Shown here: positions 7,793-12,610 of the stretch, piece by piece | Position numbering within the stretch: the stretch's first letter is position 1 | Layout of the letters: each line of letters starts with the position of its first letter | Source of the DNA: DATMXT01 sp035560415 | GTDB lineage: Bacteria > Bacillota > Clostridia > Oscillospirales > Feifaniaceae | Direction of reading: 5' to 3' | NCBI GenBank assembly: GCA_035560415.1 | Contig: DATMZG010000116.1 | Location: 1 to 16,732, forward strand | Length of the DNA: 16,732 nucleotides | The notes under the pieces: generated by a model | Databases searched by the model: none | What the model saw: the letters and a program-made list of their open reading frames with translations, nothing else | Told to the model about the DNA's origin: nothing | Translations under genes and position numbers: made by a program

Positions 7793-8065
7793 CTAAGCAA
7801 GCTCGCCGCTTAAAGCGGTGAGCTTACCAAGCAGCCGGATTTCGATTTCGGCGATATGTGCAAGAGTGTTTTGCGCATTCTGGCTGACGGCGAGAATCTG
7901 GTCGACAGTCGCGCTTTCGGAGCCGACGACTCTCCAGAGATTTGCGGCCTCGGCCGAGAGGAGATTGGCGAGCGCGGTGTCCTCCTGCGCAATGGAATAG
8001 ATGACGGCGGTCACGGCCTGGGCGCGCGTCATTTCAAGCCCCGAGCCGGAAACGTATTCGGACAT
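7793..8065 (-). CDS. Small conserved-looking hypothetical protein, 90 aa
   Basis: The ATG at 8065 (minus) follows GTGAGGGG with good spacing, and a sigma-A-like promoter lies upstream at 8112-8141, so the gene looks real. The product is mostly predicted helix with no signal peptide or membrane segment. Its centre, IYSIAQEDTALANLLSAEA (residues 22-40), and tail, ILAVSQNAQNTLAHIAEIE (57-75), resemble from memory a family of small Firmicutes proteins with a pattern like SIAxEExxLxxILxAEGEK, sometimes associated with spore surface or collagen-like proteins. I cannot confirm that link without a search. It is convergent with mutS2 (35 bp apart) and divergent from the phosphatidyltransferase gene. 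No function is assigned. Confidence 0.75.
   Translation of the reverse strand: MSEYVSGSGLEMTRAQAVTAVIYSIAQEDTALANLLSAEAANLWRVVGSESATVDQILAVSQNAQNTLAHIAEIEIRLLGKLTALSGELA
7799..7825. terminator. Hairpin between convergent mutS2 and the 90-aa gene (weak terminator candidate)
   Basis: AAGCTC-G-CCGC and GCGG-T-GAGCTT form a stem of about 11 bp, including one G-T pair, around the loop TTAAA. It lies at the end of the minus-strand gene, partly inside its last codons, 40 bp after the mutS2 stop. No T-tract follows on either strand, so intrinsic termination is doubtful; it may simply be coding sequence. Confidence 0.25.
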
Positions 8066-8111
8066 AATTCAAAACCCCTCACGATATTTTTTGAGCATTG
8101 CCCTTGAAGCC

Positions 8112-8141
8112 ATCATATGCTGTGTGAAAAAGAATTGACAA
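8112..8141 (-). promoter_or_regulatory. Sigma-A-like promoter of the 90-aa gene (minus)
   Basis: On the minus strand, TTGTCA (complement of 8136-8141) and TATGAT (complement of 8112-8117) are separated by 18 bp. Each matches the consensus at 5 of 6 positions. The distance to the gene start at 8065 leaves a short leader with the ribosome site. It lies back to back with the promoter of the plus-strand gene, and the region between the two starts is only about 40 bp. Confidence 0.5.
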
Positions 8142-8146
8142 AACCC

Positions 8147-8175
8147 TTCAAACCGCCCCTCAAATATGCTATAAT
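8147..8175 (+). promoter_or_regulatory. Extended -10 promoter of the CDP-alcohol phosphatidyltransferase gene
   Basis: TGCTATAAT at 8167-8175 is a perfect -10 with a TGn extension. TTCAAA at 8147-8152 gives a 17-bp spacer to it. The predicted RNA start near 8182 decides the gene start: it leaves the GGGAGGA at 8190 in the leader and puts the GTG at 8203 at the right distance. A consensus TTGACA at 8135-8140 is 29 bp from the -10 and cannot pair with it. Confidence 0.6.
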
Positions 8176-8202
8176 CTGGAGATAAAGATGGGAGGATGCT
8201 GT

Positions 8203-8790
8203 GTGACGCAAAAACAGAAGGAGATTTTCAGCGTACCCAACATCATGAGCTATTCCCGAATTCTGCTCATTCCGGTCTTCGTCTATGTCTACCTTCGGGC
8301 CGACACTTACCGGGATTACGCAGTTTCCGGGGCAATTGTGGCCGTCTCCGGCCTCACCGATTTTCTGGACGGTTTCATCGCCAGACGGTTTGACATGATT
8401 ACGGAGCTCGGAAAGGCCCTCGACCCGGTGGCCGACAAGCTGACGCAGGCCGCCGTCGCGCTCTGCCTCATGCTGCGCATTCCGCAGATGGGGTGGCTCG
8501 TAGGAGTGCTGATCATCAAAGAAAGCTTCATGGGCATTTCCGCGGCGCTGCTGTTGCAGTACAATAAAAAGATGGACGGCTCCAAATGGTTCGGCAAAGT
8601 GTCGACGTTTATCTATTATGTCGTCATGTCGGTGCTGCTGTTTTTCCCGGGGCTTCCCGCCTCAACGAACTCTATGCTCATCGCCCTGGCAACTGTCGGG
8701 CTGTTTGTGGCCTTTGTCATGTATATACCGATATTTATACGGATGTGGAGCGAGCTTCGGAACACGGAAGACCGGAATACGGAAGAATAG
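8203..8790 (+). CDS. pgsA: CDP-alcohol phosphatidyltransferase (PgsA-like)
   Basis: This 195-residue integral membrane enzyme carries the complete family signature D-G-x2-A-R-x8-G-x3-D-x3-D at D56, G57, A60, R61, G70, D74 and D78. Hydrophobic segments lie at about 19-33, 40-55, 88-112, 130-148 and 155-180. The N-terminal SVPNIMSYSRILLIPVFVY is typical of PgsA. The family transfers a phosphatidyl group from CDP-diacylglycerol to an alcohol; glycerol-3-phosphate, giving phosphatidylglycerol phosphate, is the likeliest acceptor, but a cardiolipin synthase-type or other acceptor cannot be excluded. I chose GTG 8203 over ATG 8188 because GGGAGGA sits 6 bp before it and the ATG lies almost at the predicted RNA start. 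It may share a transcript with the 49-aa gene downstream. Confidence 0.85.
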   Translation: MTQKQKEIFSVPNIMSYSRILLIPVFVYVYLRADTYRDYAVSGAIVAVSGLTDFLDGFIARRFDMITELGKALDPVADKLTQAAVALCLMLRIPQMGWLVGVLIIKESFMGISAALLLQYNKKMDGSKWFGKVSTFIYYVVMSVLLFFPGLPASTNSMLIALATVGLFVAFVMYIPIFIRMWSELRNTEDRNTEE

Positions 8791-8944
8791 CATGAATATA
8801 CAGAACGGCTGCATAAATGCGCGCATTAAACGGAAGCATGGCGGATAGATATGCTTCGGGCAAAGGCGCGCAGCGGGGATGACCGGCGCGTCATGGTTTG
8901 AAAGTTCATTAGATGTGTAAATTTAAATAGGGAGGAACATATTT
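8791..8944. other. Gap between pgsA and the 49-aa gene: no gene or terminator seen
   Basis: These 154 bases contain no convincing gene. A possible 18-codon frame beginning at 8791 with the ATG right after the pgsA stop has no ribosome site. ATGCGCGCAT at 8817-8826 is a short palindrome. TTGAAA near 8898 has no good -10 at 16-18 bp, so I do not call a promoter. The end of the gap holds the GGGAGG ribosome site of the next gene. Read-through from pgsA is likely. Confidence 0.4.
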
Positions 8945-9094
8945 ATGAAATGGGGAGTATCGCTTGCCGTGCTGCTGACGGCGGCCGCCGCACTGTACAT
9001 GTATGCGAAAAAGTGCCGCGAGGCCGATGAGGAGGGGTGCAAAATCATCTATGAGCACCCGAAGGATGAGCTGTACGAGGACTACGAAAAATAA
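8945..9094 (+). CDS. Small single-pass membrane protein, 49 aa, unrecognised
   Basis: The reading frame starts MKWGVSLAVLLTAAAALYMY, a membrane anchor covering about residues 4-20. A cytoplasmic-looking tail follows: AKKCREADEEGC, with two cysteines (24 and 32), then an acidic, tyrosine-rich end DELYEDYEK. Support for it being real is a strong GGGAGG ribosome site 9 bp before the ATG, codon use like the neighbours, and a strong terminator 18 bp after the stop. I do not recognise a family. The N-terminus could act as an uncleaved signal anchor; there is no lipobox. It probably shares a transcript with the phosphatidyltransferase gene, which suggests a membrane-related role, but that is only context. 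Confidence 0.65.
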   Translation: MKWGVSLAVLLTAAAALYMYAKKCREADEEGCKIIYEHPKDELYEDYEK

Positions 9095-9112
9095 AACGGT
9101 ATGAACAAAGGC

Positions 9113-9142
9113 AAGGCCGCGGGAGAAAACTCCCGCGGCCTT
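9113..9142 (+). terminator. Strong intrinsic terminator after the 49-aa gene
   Basis: AAGGCCGCGGGAG at 9113-9125 pairs perfectly with CTCCCGCGGCCTT at 9130-9142 around a 4-base AAAA loop, and the T-tract TTTTG runs through 9141-9145. The 13-bp GC-rich stem makes this a convincing rho-independent terminator. It lies between convergent genes and may also stop vanY transcription from the other side, although the T-tract on the minus strand is weak. Confidence 0.88.
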
Positions 9143-9172
9143 TTGTATTATGAGCTTACAAAGTCTTTTGCG

Positions 9173-10024
9173 TCACATCCAGCGGAACATCGTGCGCGAC
9201 TTGTCGTGGCGCACTGAGGTGACGATGTAGCCGCCGTCGCCGACCGCCGCGACCGACTCGCCGTCCCCGGTTTCAGGGATGGCGTCTTCGGAGGCGAAAT
9301 ATTCAATGCGGTAGCGGATGCCCTTGTCGTCAGTGTAGTCAATGGCCTTGCCGCCGCGCAGATAGTCGACATATTCTTCAAGGCAGAGCCCCATGTCGTA
9401 GAGAATCTGGGAGTGTGGGAAGCCCACATAGCGGTAGTGCCACGGCTCGTAAATGATGCCGGTGATGTCGGTCTTGTCCTCCGGGTAGCGCAGCGTAAAC
9501 CCGAAGCGCTGGGCGTTTTCAAGCATCCAGACGCCGACTGAGCTCTTGGCGACGTTGCCGGACAGCGTGCCGCCCTGGGCTGTGTTCGACATGTCGATTG
9601 CGTATCCGCTCTGGTGTTCGGAGGTGCCGGGAACCGCGACCGAAGTGGCGGCGGCGGCGCGGGCGTCGGCCTCGGAGTACCCCTGCGCTATGTATGAATT
9701 TACTTTATTTGTGAATAAACGCTCCTGCGAGGAGAACTGACGGTAGCCGCTGACGATGATGTAATTCGTGATGCCGTCCCCCGACATGTCGGCGACCAGG
9801 AATTTCAGAAAGTCCGCCGCCTGCCGGTCAAGCGAAATGGCGGCGAGGCTGACTTTGAGGCCGACCGAGGTCAGCGGGACGAGGTCGGGGGGTATGTAGT
9901 CCACCTCCACCCTGCAGGCGGGGTTGATGAGGACCCGGTTGGGGCTCAGTTCCTCCGCGTCAAAGGCAGAGACCGGCAGCAAAAGCAGCGACAGGGCAAG
10001 CAGCAATGACAGAAATTTTTTCAT
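9173..10024 (-). CDS. Secreted VanY-type D,D-carboxypeptidase (peptidase M15B)
   Basis: This 283-residue protein has an N-terminal signal peptide (MKKFLSLLLALSLLLLPVSA, likely cleaved near residue 20). The VanY domain has SGYRQFSSQ (92-100), the zinc motif SEHQSGYAID (H137, D144) and EPWHYRYVG with E193 and H196. These are the M15B zinc ligands and catalytic residues, all present. Such enzymes remove the terminal D-Ala from peptidoglycan stem peptides outside the cell; sporulation or vegetative wall trimming are both possible. After the domain there is a tail of about 55 residues (ITYFASED-like region to the end) that I do not recognise. AAGGAG lies 5 bp before the ATG. There are no VanS/VanR or ligase genes nearby, so resistance to vancomycin is not implied. 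Confidence 0.88.
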   Translation of the reverse strand: MKKFLSLLLALSLLLLPVSAFDAEELSPNRVLINPACRVEVDYIPPDLVPLTSVGLKVSLAAISLDRQAADFLKFLVADMSGDGITNYIIVSGYRQFSSQERLFTNKVNSYIAQGYSEADARAAAATSVAVPGTSEHQSGYAIDMSNTAQGGTLSGNVAKSSVGVWMLENAQRFGFTLRYPEDKTDITGIIYEPWHYRYVGFPHSQILYDMGLCLEEYVDYLRGGKAIDYTDDKGIRYRIEYFASEDAIPETGDGESVAAVGDGGYIVTSVRHDKSRTMFRWM

Positions 10025-10059
10025 GGCTTCTCCTTATGTAAATGTCCGCTTGTCCTCTT

Positions 10060-10088
10060 ATGTTAACACATATGCCCGACGTCTTCAA
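10060..10088 (-). promoter_or_regulatory. Possible promoter of the VanY-type gene
   Basis: On the minus strand, TTGAAG (complement of 10083-10088) and TAACAT (complement of 10060-10065) are 17 bp apart, with a TGn extension before the -10. Each hexamer matches consensus at 4 of 6 positions. Just upstream, CGTCGAA (complement of 10095-10101) differs by one base from the Spo0A box TGTCGAA; this is suggestive of sporulation control but could be chance. Confidence 0.35.
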
Positions 10089-10340
10089 CTATTTTTCGAC
10101 GGCAAACTTCGCCATTTCGTGCGACTTTCGGGGGATATACTTTTGGCGTATTCCGCTGATTCGGGCAGTCATGCCGGCCAAAAGCCGGACGTTTTTGCCC
10201 TGGCGGGCGGGTATAAAAACAGCGCGGCGGGGCGGCACCGGACACGATAGAAGTTCACCTGTGTGGGCGGTGCGCAAAAAAAGTGTGCGGCGCGTCGGTG
10301 CCGGACGGGGGAGAATTTTGGCCTGTGCGCACGCACCAAC

Positions 10341-10380
10341 AGATAGATGTTTTGGCTACGAACCAAAAGGTCGTAGGTTC
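10341..10380 (+). pseudogene. tRNA-Arg(ACG) fragment (anticodon arm to T-loop)
   Basis: TTTGG (10351-10355), loop CTACGAA and CCAAA (10363-10367) form a perfect anticodon arm with anticodon ACG. AGGTC follows as variable loop, then GTAGG and TTC of the T-arm (10373-10380). GATAGATG at 10342-10349 resembles the 3' side of a D-arm. The rest is lost: after TTC the sequence is ACTTAGG instead of the second T-stem strand, and no paired acceptor stem exists. It is a tRNA remnant, not a working gene. Confidence 0.6.
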
Positions 10381-10415
10381 ACTTAGGTCTTTGCGGGCGC
10401 GCGCAACAACAAAAG

Positions 10416-10455
10416 GCTTGAATCTCCGGCCTCTTGAATGCCATTCAAGCGCGCA
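10416..10455 (-). pseudogene. tRNA-Ala(GGC)-like fragment (anticodon arm onward)
   Basis: Read on the minus strand, CTTGA, loop ATGGCAT, TCAAG (10433-10449) forms a perfect anticodon arm with anticodon GGC. AGGCC follows as variable loop and then GGAGATTCAAGCC, a degenerate T-arm. This resembles clostridial tRNA-Ala(GGC), as I recall it, up to the variable loop. D-arm and acceptor stem are not found. The palindromic arm alone could arise by chance, but U33, A37 and the AGGYC variable loop argue for tRNA origin. Confidence 0.45.
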
Positions 10456-10479
10456 ATGAACGCCCGGGCGCACATAGGT

Positions 10480-10516
10480 GAAAGGCTTTTGGCTTAGAGA
10501 GGGATTCGAGCCCTCG
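10480..10516 (-). repeat. tRNA T-arm-like repeat, copy 1 (minus)
   Basis: On the minus strand this reads GAGGG, CTCGAAT, CCCTC (T-stem, loop, T-stem) then TCTCTAAGCC and AAAAGCCTTTC. The T-arm resembles that of tRNA-Ser. It repeats at 10548-10583, about 68 bp away, with the same AAGCCTTTC trailer. The loop has one change (CTCGAAT instead of TTCGAAT). No other tRNA parts precede it. Confidence 0.55.
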
Positions 10517-10547
10517 TCGTGGTTGGCCCGCGTGGATGCACGGCAAG

Positions 10548-10583
10548 GAAAGGCTTTTTTGGAGAGAGGGATTCGAACCCTCG
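10548..10583 (-). repeat. tRNA T-arm-like repeat, copy 2 (minus)
   Basis: On the minus strand this reads GAGGG, TTCGAAT, CCCTC, a perfect consensus T-arm, then TCTCC and AAAAAAGCCTTTC. TCTCTCC is the usual 3' acceptor strand of many tRNA-Ser, but the matching GGAGAGA 5' strand, D-arm and anticodon arm are absent upstream, so it is a 3' fragment. In the plus-strand frame it would encode ERGIRTLA, a common artefact of reading tRNA antisense. Confidence 0.6.
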
Positions 10584-10630
10584 CAGCTGTTGCTCTGACG
10601 GACAGACATAAACGAAAGGTGGCGGGGAAA

Positions 10631-11497
10631 ATGCAGCGGGTTGTCTACCTCGACACCCTGTTTGTCTTCAACCTCTGCCTTGATTTCGCGCTGCTCACGG
10701 GGGTGCGGTTTGTCACGCGGGCCGAGCACCGGTTTTGGCGGGAGCTCGCGGGGGCGGCTGTCGGCGGGCTGATTTCCGTCGTCGAGGTCGTCTGGGGCGG
10801 CGGCCTTTTGCTGCGGGCGGCCGGGGCGCCGCTCATGTCGCTCGTCGCTTTCGGGTGGGGCGGAAGGGCGCGTTTTCTCAAGCTGACGCTGGCGCTGCTG
10901 GCCCTCACGGCTGGGCTTGGCGGGGGGATATTTGCCCTCTACTATCTTTTCGGAGACGGGGCCGACTTTGCGATGTACGGCGGGACGGCCTATGTCAACA
11001 TACGCCCCGCGGCTTTCGCCGCAGCACTCTTGCCGGCGGCGGCCGTCGTCCTTGGGGCCTACCGTATTTTTTCGACGGGGGACGGCATCACGCGGCAGGT
11101 GGCGGAAGTCGAGCTCCTCATTGAGGGGCGCAGATTCACCGGCCGCGGACTTGTCGACACGGGGGCGTCGCTGTGCGAGCCCATTTCGGGGCGGCAGGCC
11201 ATCATTGTGCAGCGAAGCCTTGTCGCCCCGCTCTATCCGATACCGCCTCCGGGCGGGGAGGGGGGCGTGCGCATGGTCCCGTTTTCCACGGTGGCGGGCC
11301 CCGGCTTTTTGCCGGCCGTGCGCTGCGACGCGGCCGTGACGCTGAAGGACAGGCGCATTGTCCACCGGGGGCTGTACGCCGCCCTTTCGGAGCAACCGCT
11401 CTCGCCTGACGGGAGCTATCAAATCATACTCGGCCACGCCATCATGGCCGGGGTGGAGGAGGGGGAACTGTTTCATGAGACGCGAAGTAAAATTTAA
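10631..11497 (+). CDS. spoIIGA: Sigma-E processing peptidase SpoIIGA
   Basis: This 288-residue membrane-bound aspartic protease has an N-terminal half of about five hydrophobic segments (residues 5-25, 40-60, 64-78, 84-106, 124-146), beginning with VVYLDTLFVFNLCLD as in the family. The C-terminal cytoplasmic domain has the catalytic motif DTGASLCEP (D176). SpoIIGA sits in the forespore septum and cleaves pro-sigma-E in the mother cell. The start is ATG 10631 after AAAGGTGG/GGCGGGG. An in-frame extension to 10478 is open but reads through tRNA-derived repeats and is not homologous, so I exclude it. Its 3' end overlaps sigE by 23 bp, so the protease and its substrate are translated from one transcript. 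Confidence 0.92.
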   Translation: MQRVVYLDTLFVFNLCLDFALLTGVRFVTRAEHRFWRELAGAAVGGLISVVEVVWGGGLLLRAAGAPLMSLVAFGWGGRARFLKLTLALLALTAGLGGGIFALYYLFGDGADFAMYGGTAYVNIRPAAFAAALLPAAAVVLGAYRIFSTGDGITRQVAEVELLIEGRRFTGRGLVDTGASLCEPISGRQAIIVQRSLVAPLYPIPPPGGEGGVRMVPFSTVAGPGFLPAVRCDAAVTLKDRRIVHRGLYAALSEQPLSPDGSYQIILGHAIMAGVEEGELFHETRSKI

Positions 11498-12212
11498 AAC
11501 CGCGCTGAAAAGAACCCTGTTTTTAGCCGTGCTGAGAATCCGGCGGCTGCTTGGCCTCGGACTTCCCGGCGCCCACTACATCAACGGGCCGGACACCCTC
11601 CCCCCGCCGCTGACGCGCGAAGAGGAGGCGGAGCTGCTCTCAAATCTGGATGGGAGCGGGCGGTCGGTGCGCAATAAACTCATTGAGCGCAACCTGCGGC
11701 TCGTTGTATACATTGCAAGAAAATACGAGTCGACCGGCATCGGCATTGAGGACCTCGTGTCGATTGGGACGATTGGACTGATCAAGGCCATCAACACTTT
11801 CAAGCCGGAGCGGGGCATCAAACTCGCGACCTATGCATCCCGCTGCATAGAAAACGAAATTCTCATGTATATTCGGAAAAACCAGTACACGCGCTTTGAC
11901 GTCTCCATTGACGAGCCCTTAAACGTCGACTGGGACGGCAACGAACTGCTGCTCTCGGACATTCTCGGCACCGACCCCGACTGCACTTCGCAGGAGCTCG
12001 AGGCCCGCGAGGAGCGGGAGGCGCTGTTGGCGGCCGTGGCCGCCTTAGGGGAGCGGGAGCGGCTCATTATGGAGTACCGCTTTGGCATGCGGGGCCCTGA
12101 GCGCACCCAAAAAGACGTGGCCGACCTGCTCGGAATCTCGCAGTCCTACATCTCGCGGCTGGAAAAGAAAATTCTCGTCAAGCTTAAAAACGTCGTGGAC
12201 AGCGGCCCGTGA
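11475..12212 (+). CDS. sigE: RNA polymerase sporulation sigma-E factor (pro-sigma-E)
   Basis: This 245-residue sigma-70 family protein has an N-terminal basic/hydrophobic pro-sequence (residues 1 to about 34, MRREVKFKTALKRTLF onward), as expected for a SpoIIGA substrate; by comparison with B. subtilis, cleavage should fall near A33-Y35. Region 2 is RNLRLVVYIARKYESTGIGI (72-91) through IKLATYASRCIENEILMYIR (115-134), and region 4 ends with the helix-turn-helix TQKDVADLLGISQSYISRLE (211-230). It directs early mother-cell transcription, including ylbJ and yqfCD in B. subtilis. The ATG at 11475 lies inside the end of spoIIGA behind GGAGGAGGGGG. Unusually for the group, sigG does not follow; a terminator and the pilus genes do. 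Confidence 0.96.
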   Translation: MRREVKFKTALKRTLFLAVLRIRRLLGLGLPGAHYINGPDTLPPPLTREEEAELLSNLDGSGRSVRNKLIERNLRLVVYIARKYESTGIGIEDLVSIGTIGLIKAINTFKPERGIKLATYASRCIENEILMYIRKNQYTRFDVSIDEPLNVDWDGNELLLSDILGTDPDCTSQELEAREEREALLAAVAALGERERLIMEYRFGMRGPERTQKDVADLLGISQSYISRLEKKILVKLKNVVDSGP

Positions 12213-12315
12213 AGTGGGCTATGAGGGCGGGGAGACTGCTCTGCCGGGGAAAGGGAAAATGCAGGTGACATACCCCTAAGGTGAATAAAAATCAGAATTC
12301 GGGCCGAATAAATAC

Positions 12316-12346
12316 ACGGGAGTCGACGGAAATCGTCGACTCCCGT
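12316..12346 (+). terminator. Intrinsic terminator after sigE
   Basis: ACGGGAGTCGACG (12316-12328) pairs perfectly with CGTCGACTCCCGT (12334-12346) around a 5-base GAAAT loop. The following CGTTATTCTT is only moderately T-rich. The position, about 100 bp after sigE and before the AT-rich pilus leader, fits the end of the spoIIGA-sigE transcript. Confidence 0.75.
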
Positions 12347-12389
12347 CGTTATTCTTGCGTTAATCCGACGTTATATTTTGATAAAATCG

Positions 12390-12418
12390 TTGATAACCTT
12401 TGAAATAAACTGTAAAAT
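12390..12418 (+). promoter_or_regulatory. Pilus operon promoter candidate P1
   Basis: TTGATA (12390-12395) and TAAAAT (12413-12418) are 17 bp apart, each matching sigma-A consensus at 5 of 6 positions. It lies in an AT-rich stretch and would give a leader of about 185 bases before pilB. CAAGG and CCTTG flanking GGACGTCC at 12431-12447 lie just downstream and could be a further protein site. Confidence 0.55.
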
Positions 12419-12444
12419 TGTTCTGTTTTTCAAGGACGTCCACC

Positions 12445-12473
12445 TTGATTTTTCGCAAACCGAATGATACAAT
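12445..12473 (+). promoter_or_regulatory. Pilus operon promoter candidate P2
   Basis: TTGATT (12445-12450) and TACAAT (12468-12473) are 17 bp apart, and TGATACAAT gives an extended -10. RNA would start near 12480, about 25 bp before a perfect palindrome, so the palindrome and phased repeats would lie in the early transcribed region, a place typical of repressor roadblock operators. Confidence 0.6.
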
Positions 12474-12502
12474 GTCCATGAATATTATGGAAACTCTGTT
12501 AA

Positions 12503-12523
12503 TTTGGCATGAATCATGCCAAA
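12503..12523 (+). promoter_or_regulatory. Perfect 21-bp palindrome, likely operator, in the pilB leader
   Basis: TTTGGCATGA (12503-12512) and TCATGCCAAA (12514-12523) are exact inverted copies around a single central A. Such a site suits a dimeric regulator. A related site follows at 12556-12573 (GGCATGAAAAATGCCAAA), differing at two positions. As RNA the perfect arms could only form with a minimal loop opened at the tip, so a DNA site is more likely. The regulator is not encoded in the window. Confidence 0.6.
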
Positions 12524-12535
12524 TAATTATCACAT

Positions 12536-12573
12536 GGTATTAAGCGGTATTAAACGGCATGAAAAATGCCAAA
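12536..12573 (+). repeat. 10-bp-phased repeats in the pilB leader
   Basis: GGTATTAAGC (12536), GGTATTAAAC (12546) and GGCATGAAAA (12556) follow one another at exactly 10-bp steps. The last is the left arm of an imperfect copy of the palindrome, ending ATGCCAAA at 12573. The palindrome's own GGCATGAATC begins at 12506, 30 bp before the first unit, so all four GGYAT elements face the same side of the helix. This phasing fits cooperative binding of a regulator. The array ends 37 bp before the pilB start. Confidence 0.55.
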
Positions 12574-12610
12574 TACTTACAATGAGTGTCCGCGGCGGCA
12601 GGAGGAATGA

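Larger units (their letters stand above)
10025..10630. other. 606-bp non-coding region between vanY-type gene and spoIIGA
   Basis: There is no credible gene on either strand. The left part holds the vanY promoter candidate and a small hairpin CCGGC/GCCGG (10174-10188) followed by TTTTT. The right part, from about 10340, holds several tRNA-like fragments described separately. Two stretches, near 10252-10280 and 10376-10412, look related: both start with GTTCAC followed by C/T then T, pass through GGGCG, and end GCGCAA before an A-rich run. No good promoter for spoIIGA, and no sigma-A/Spo0A-type promoter with boxes, could be recognised close to 10631. Confidence 0.6.

Noticed and set aside
8135..8140. 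TTGACA as -35 for the TATAAT at 8170
   Set aside because: The spacing is 29 bp, too long for any sigma-A promoter; TTCAAA at 8147 with the extended -10 fits.
8188..8202. ATG 8188 as start of the phosphatidyltransferase
   Set aside because: It lies about 6 bp from the predicted RNA start, and the ribosome site GGGAGGA overlaps its first codons; GTG 8203 has the correct spacing.
9173..10024. Vancomycin resistance determinant
   Set aside because: A VanY-type carboxypeptidase alone, without VanH, VanA/B ligase, VanX or a VanRS regulator, is common wall metabolism.
10480..10583. Functional tRNA genes
   Set aside because: Only T-arm and short 3' pieces exist; no acceptor 5' strand or D-arm, and the two T-arm copies also lack anticodon arms.
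10478..10630. In-frame N-terminal extension of spoIIGA by 51 codons
   Set aside because: It reads through the two tRNA T-arm repeats (giving REGFEPSS and ERGIRTLA, well-known tRNA antisense artefacts), while the family starts at the ATG 10631 product MQRVVYLDTLF, which has its own ribosome site.
10025..10630. Integrated mobile element bounded by tRNA fragments
   Set aside because: There is no integrase, transposase or cargo gene in the window, and the tRNA pieces do not flank a discrete insert.
12213..12315. sigG or another small gene after sigE
   Set aside because: The stretch has no frame with a ribosome site and shows no sigma factor similarity; the open frame at 12082-12279 is a shadow of sigE.
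12480..12610. c-di-GMP riboswitch in the pilB leader
   Set aside because: I could not find the conserved GEMM core or a clear multi-helix fold; the strong symmetry looks like a DNA operator.
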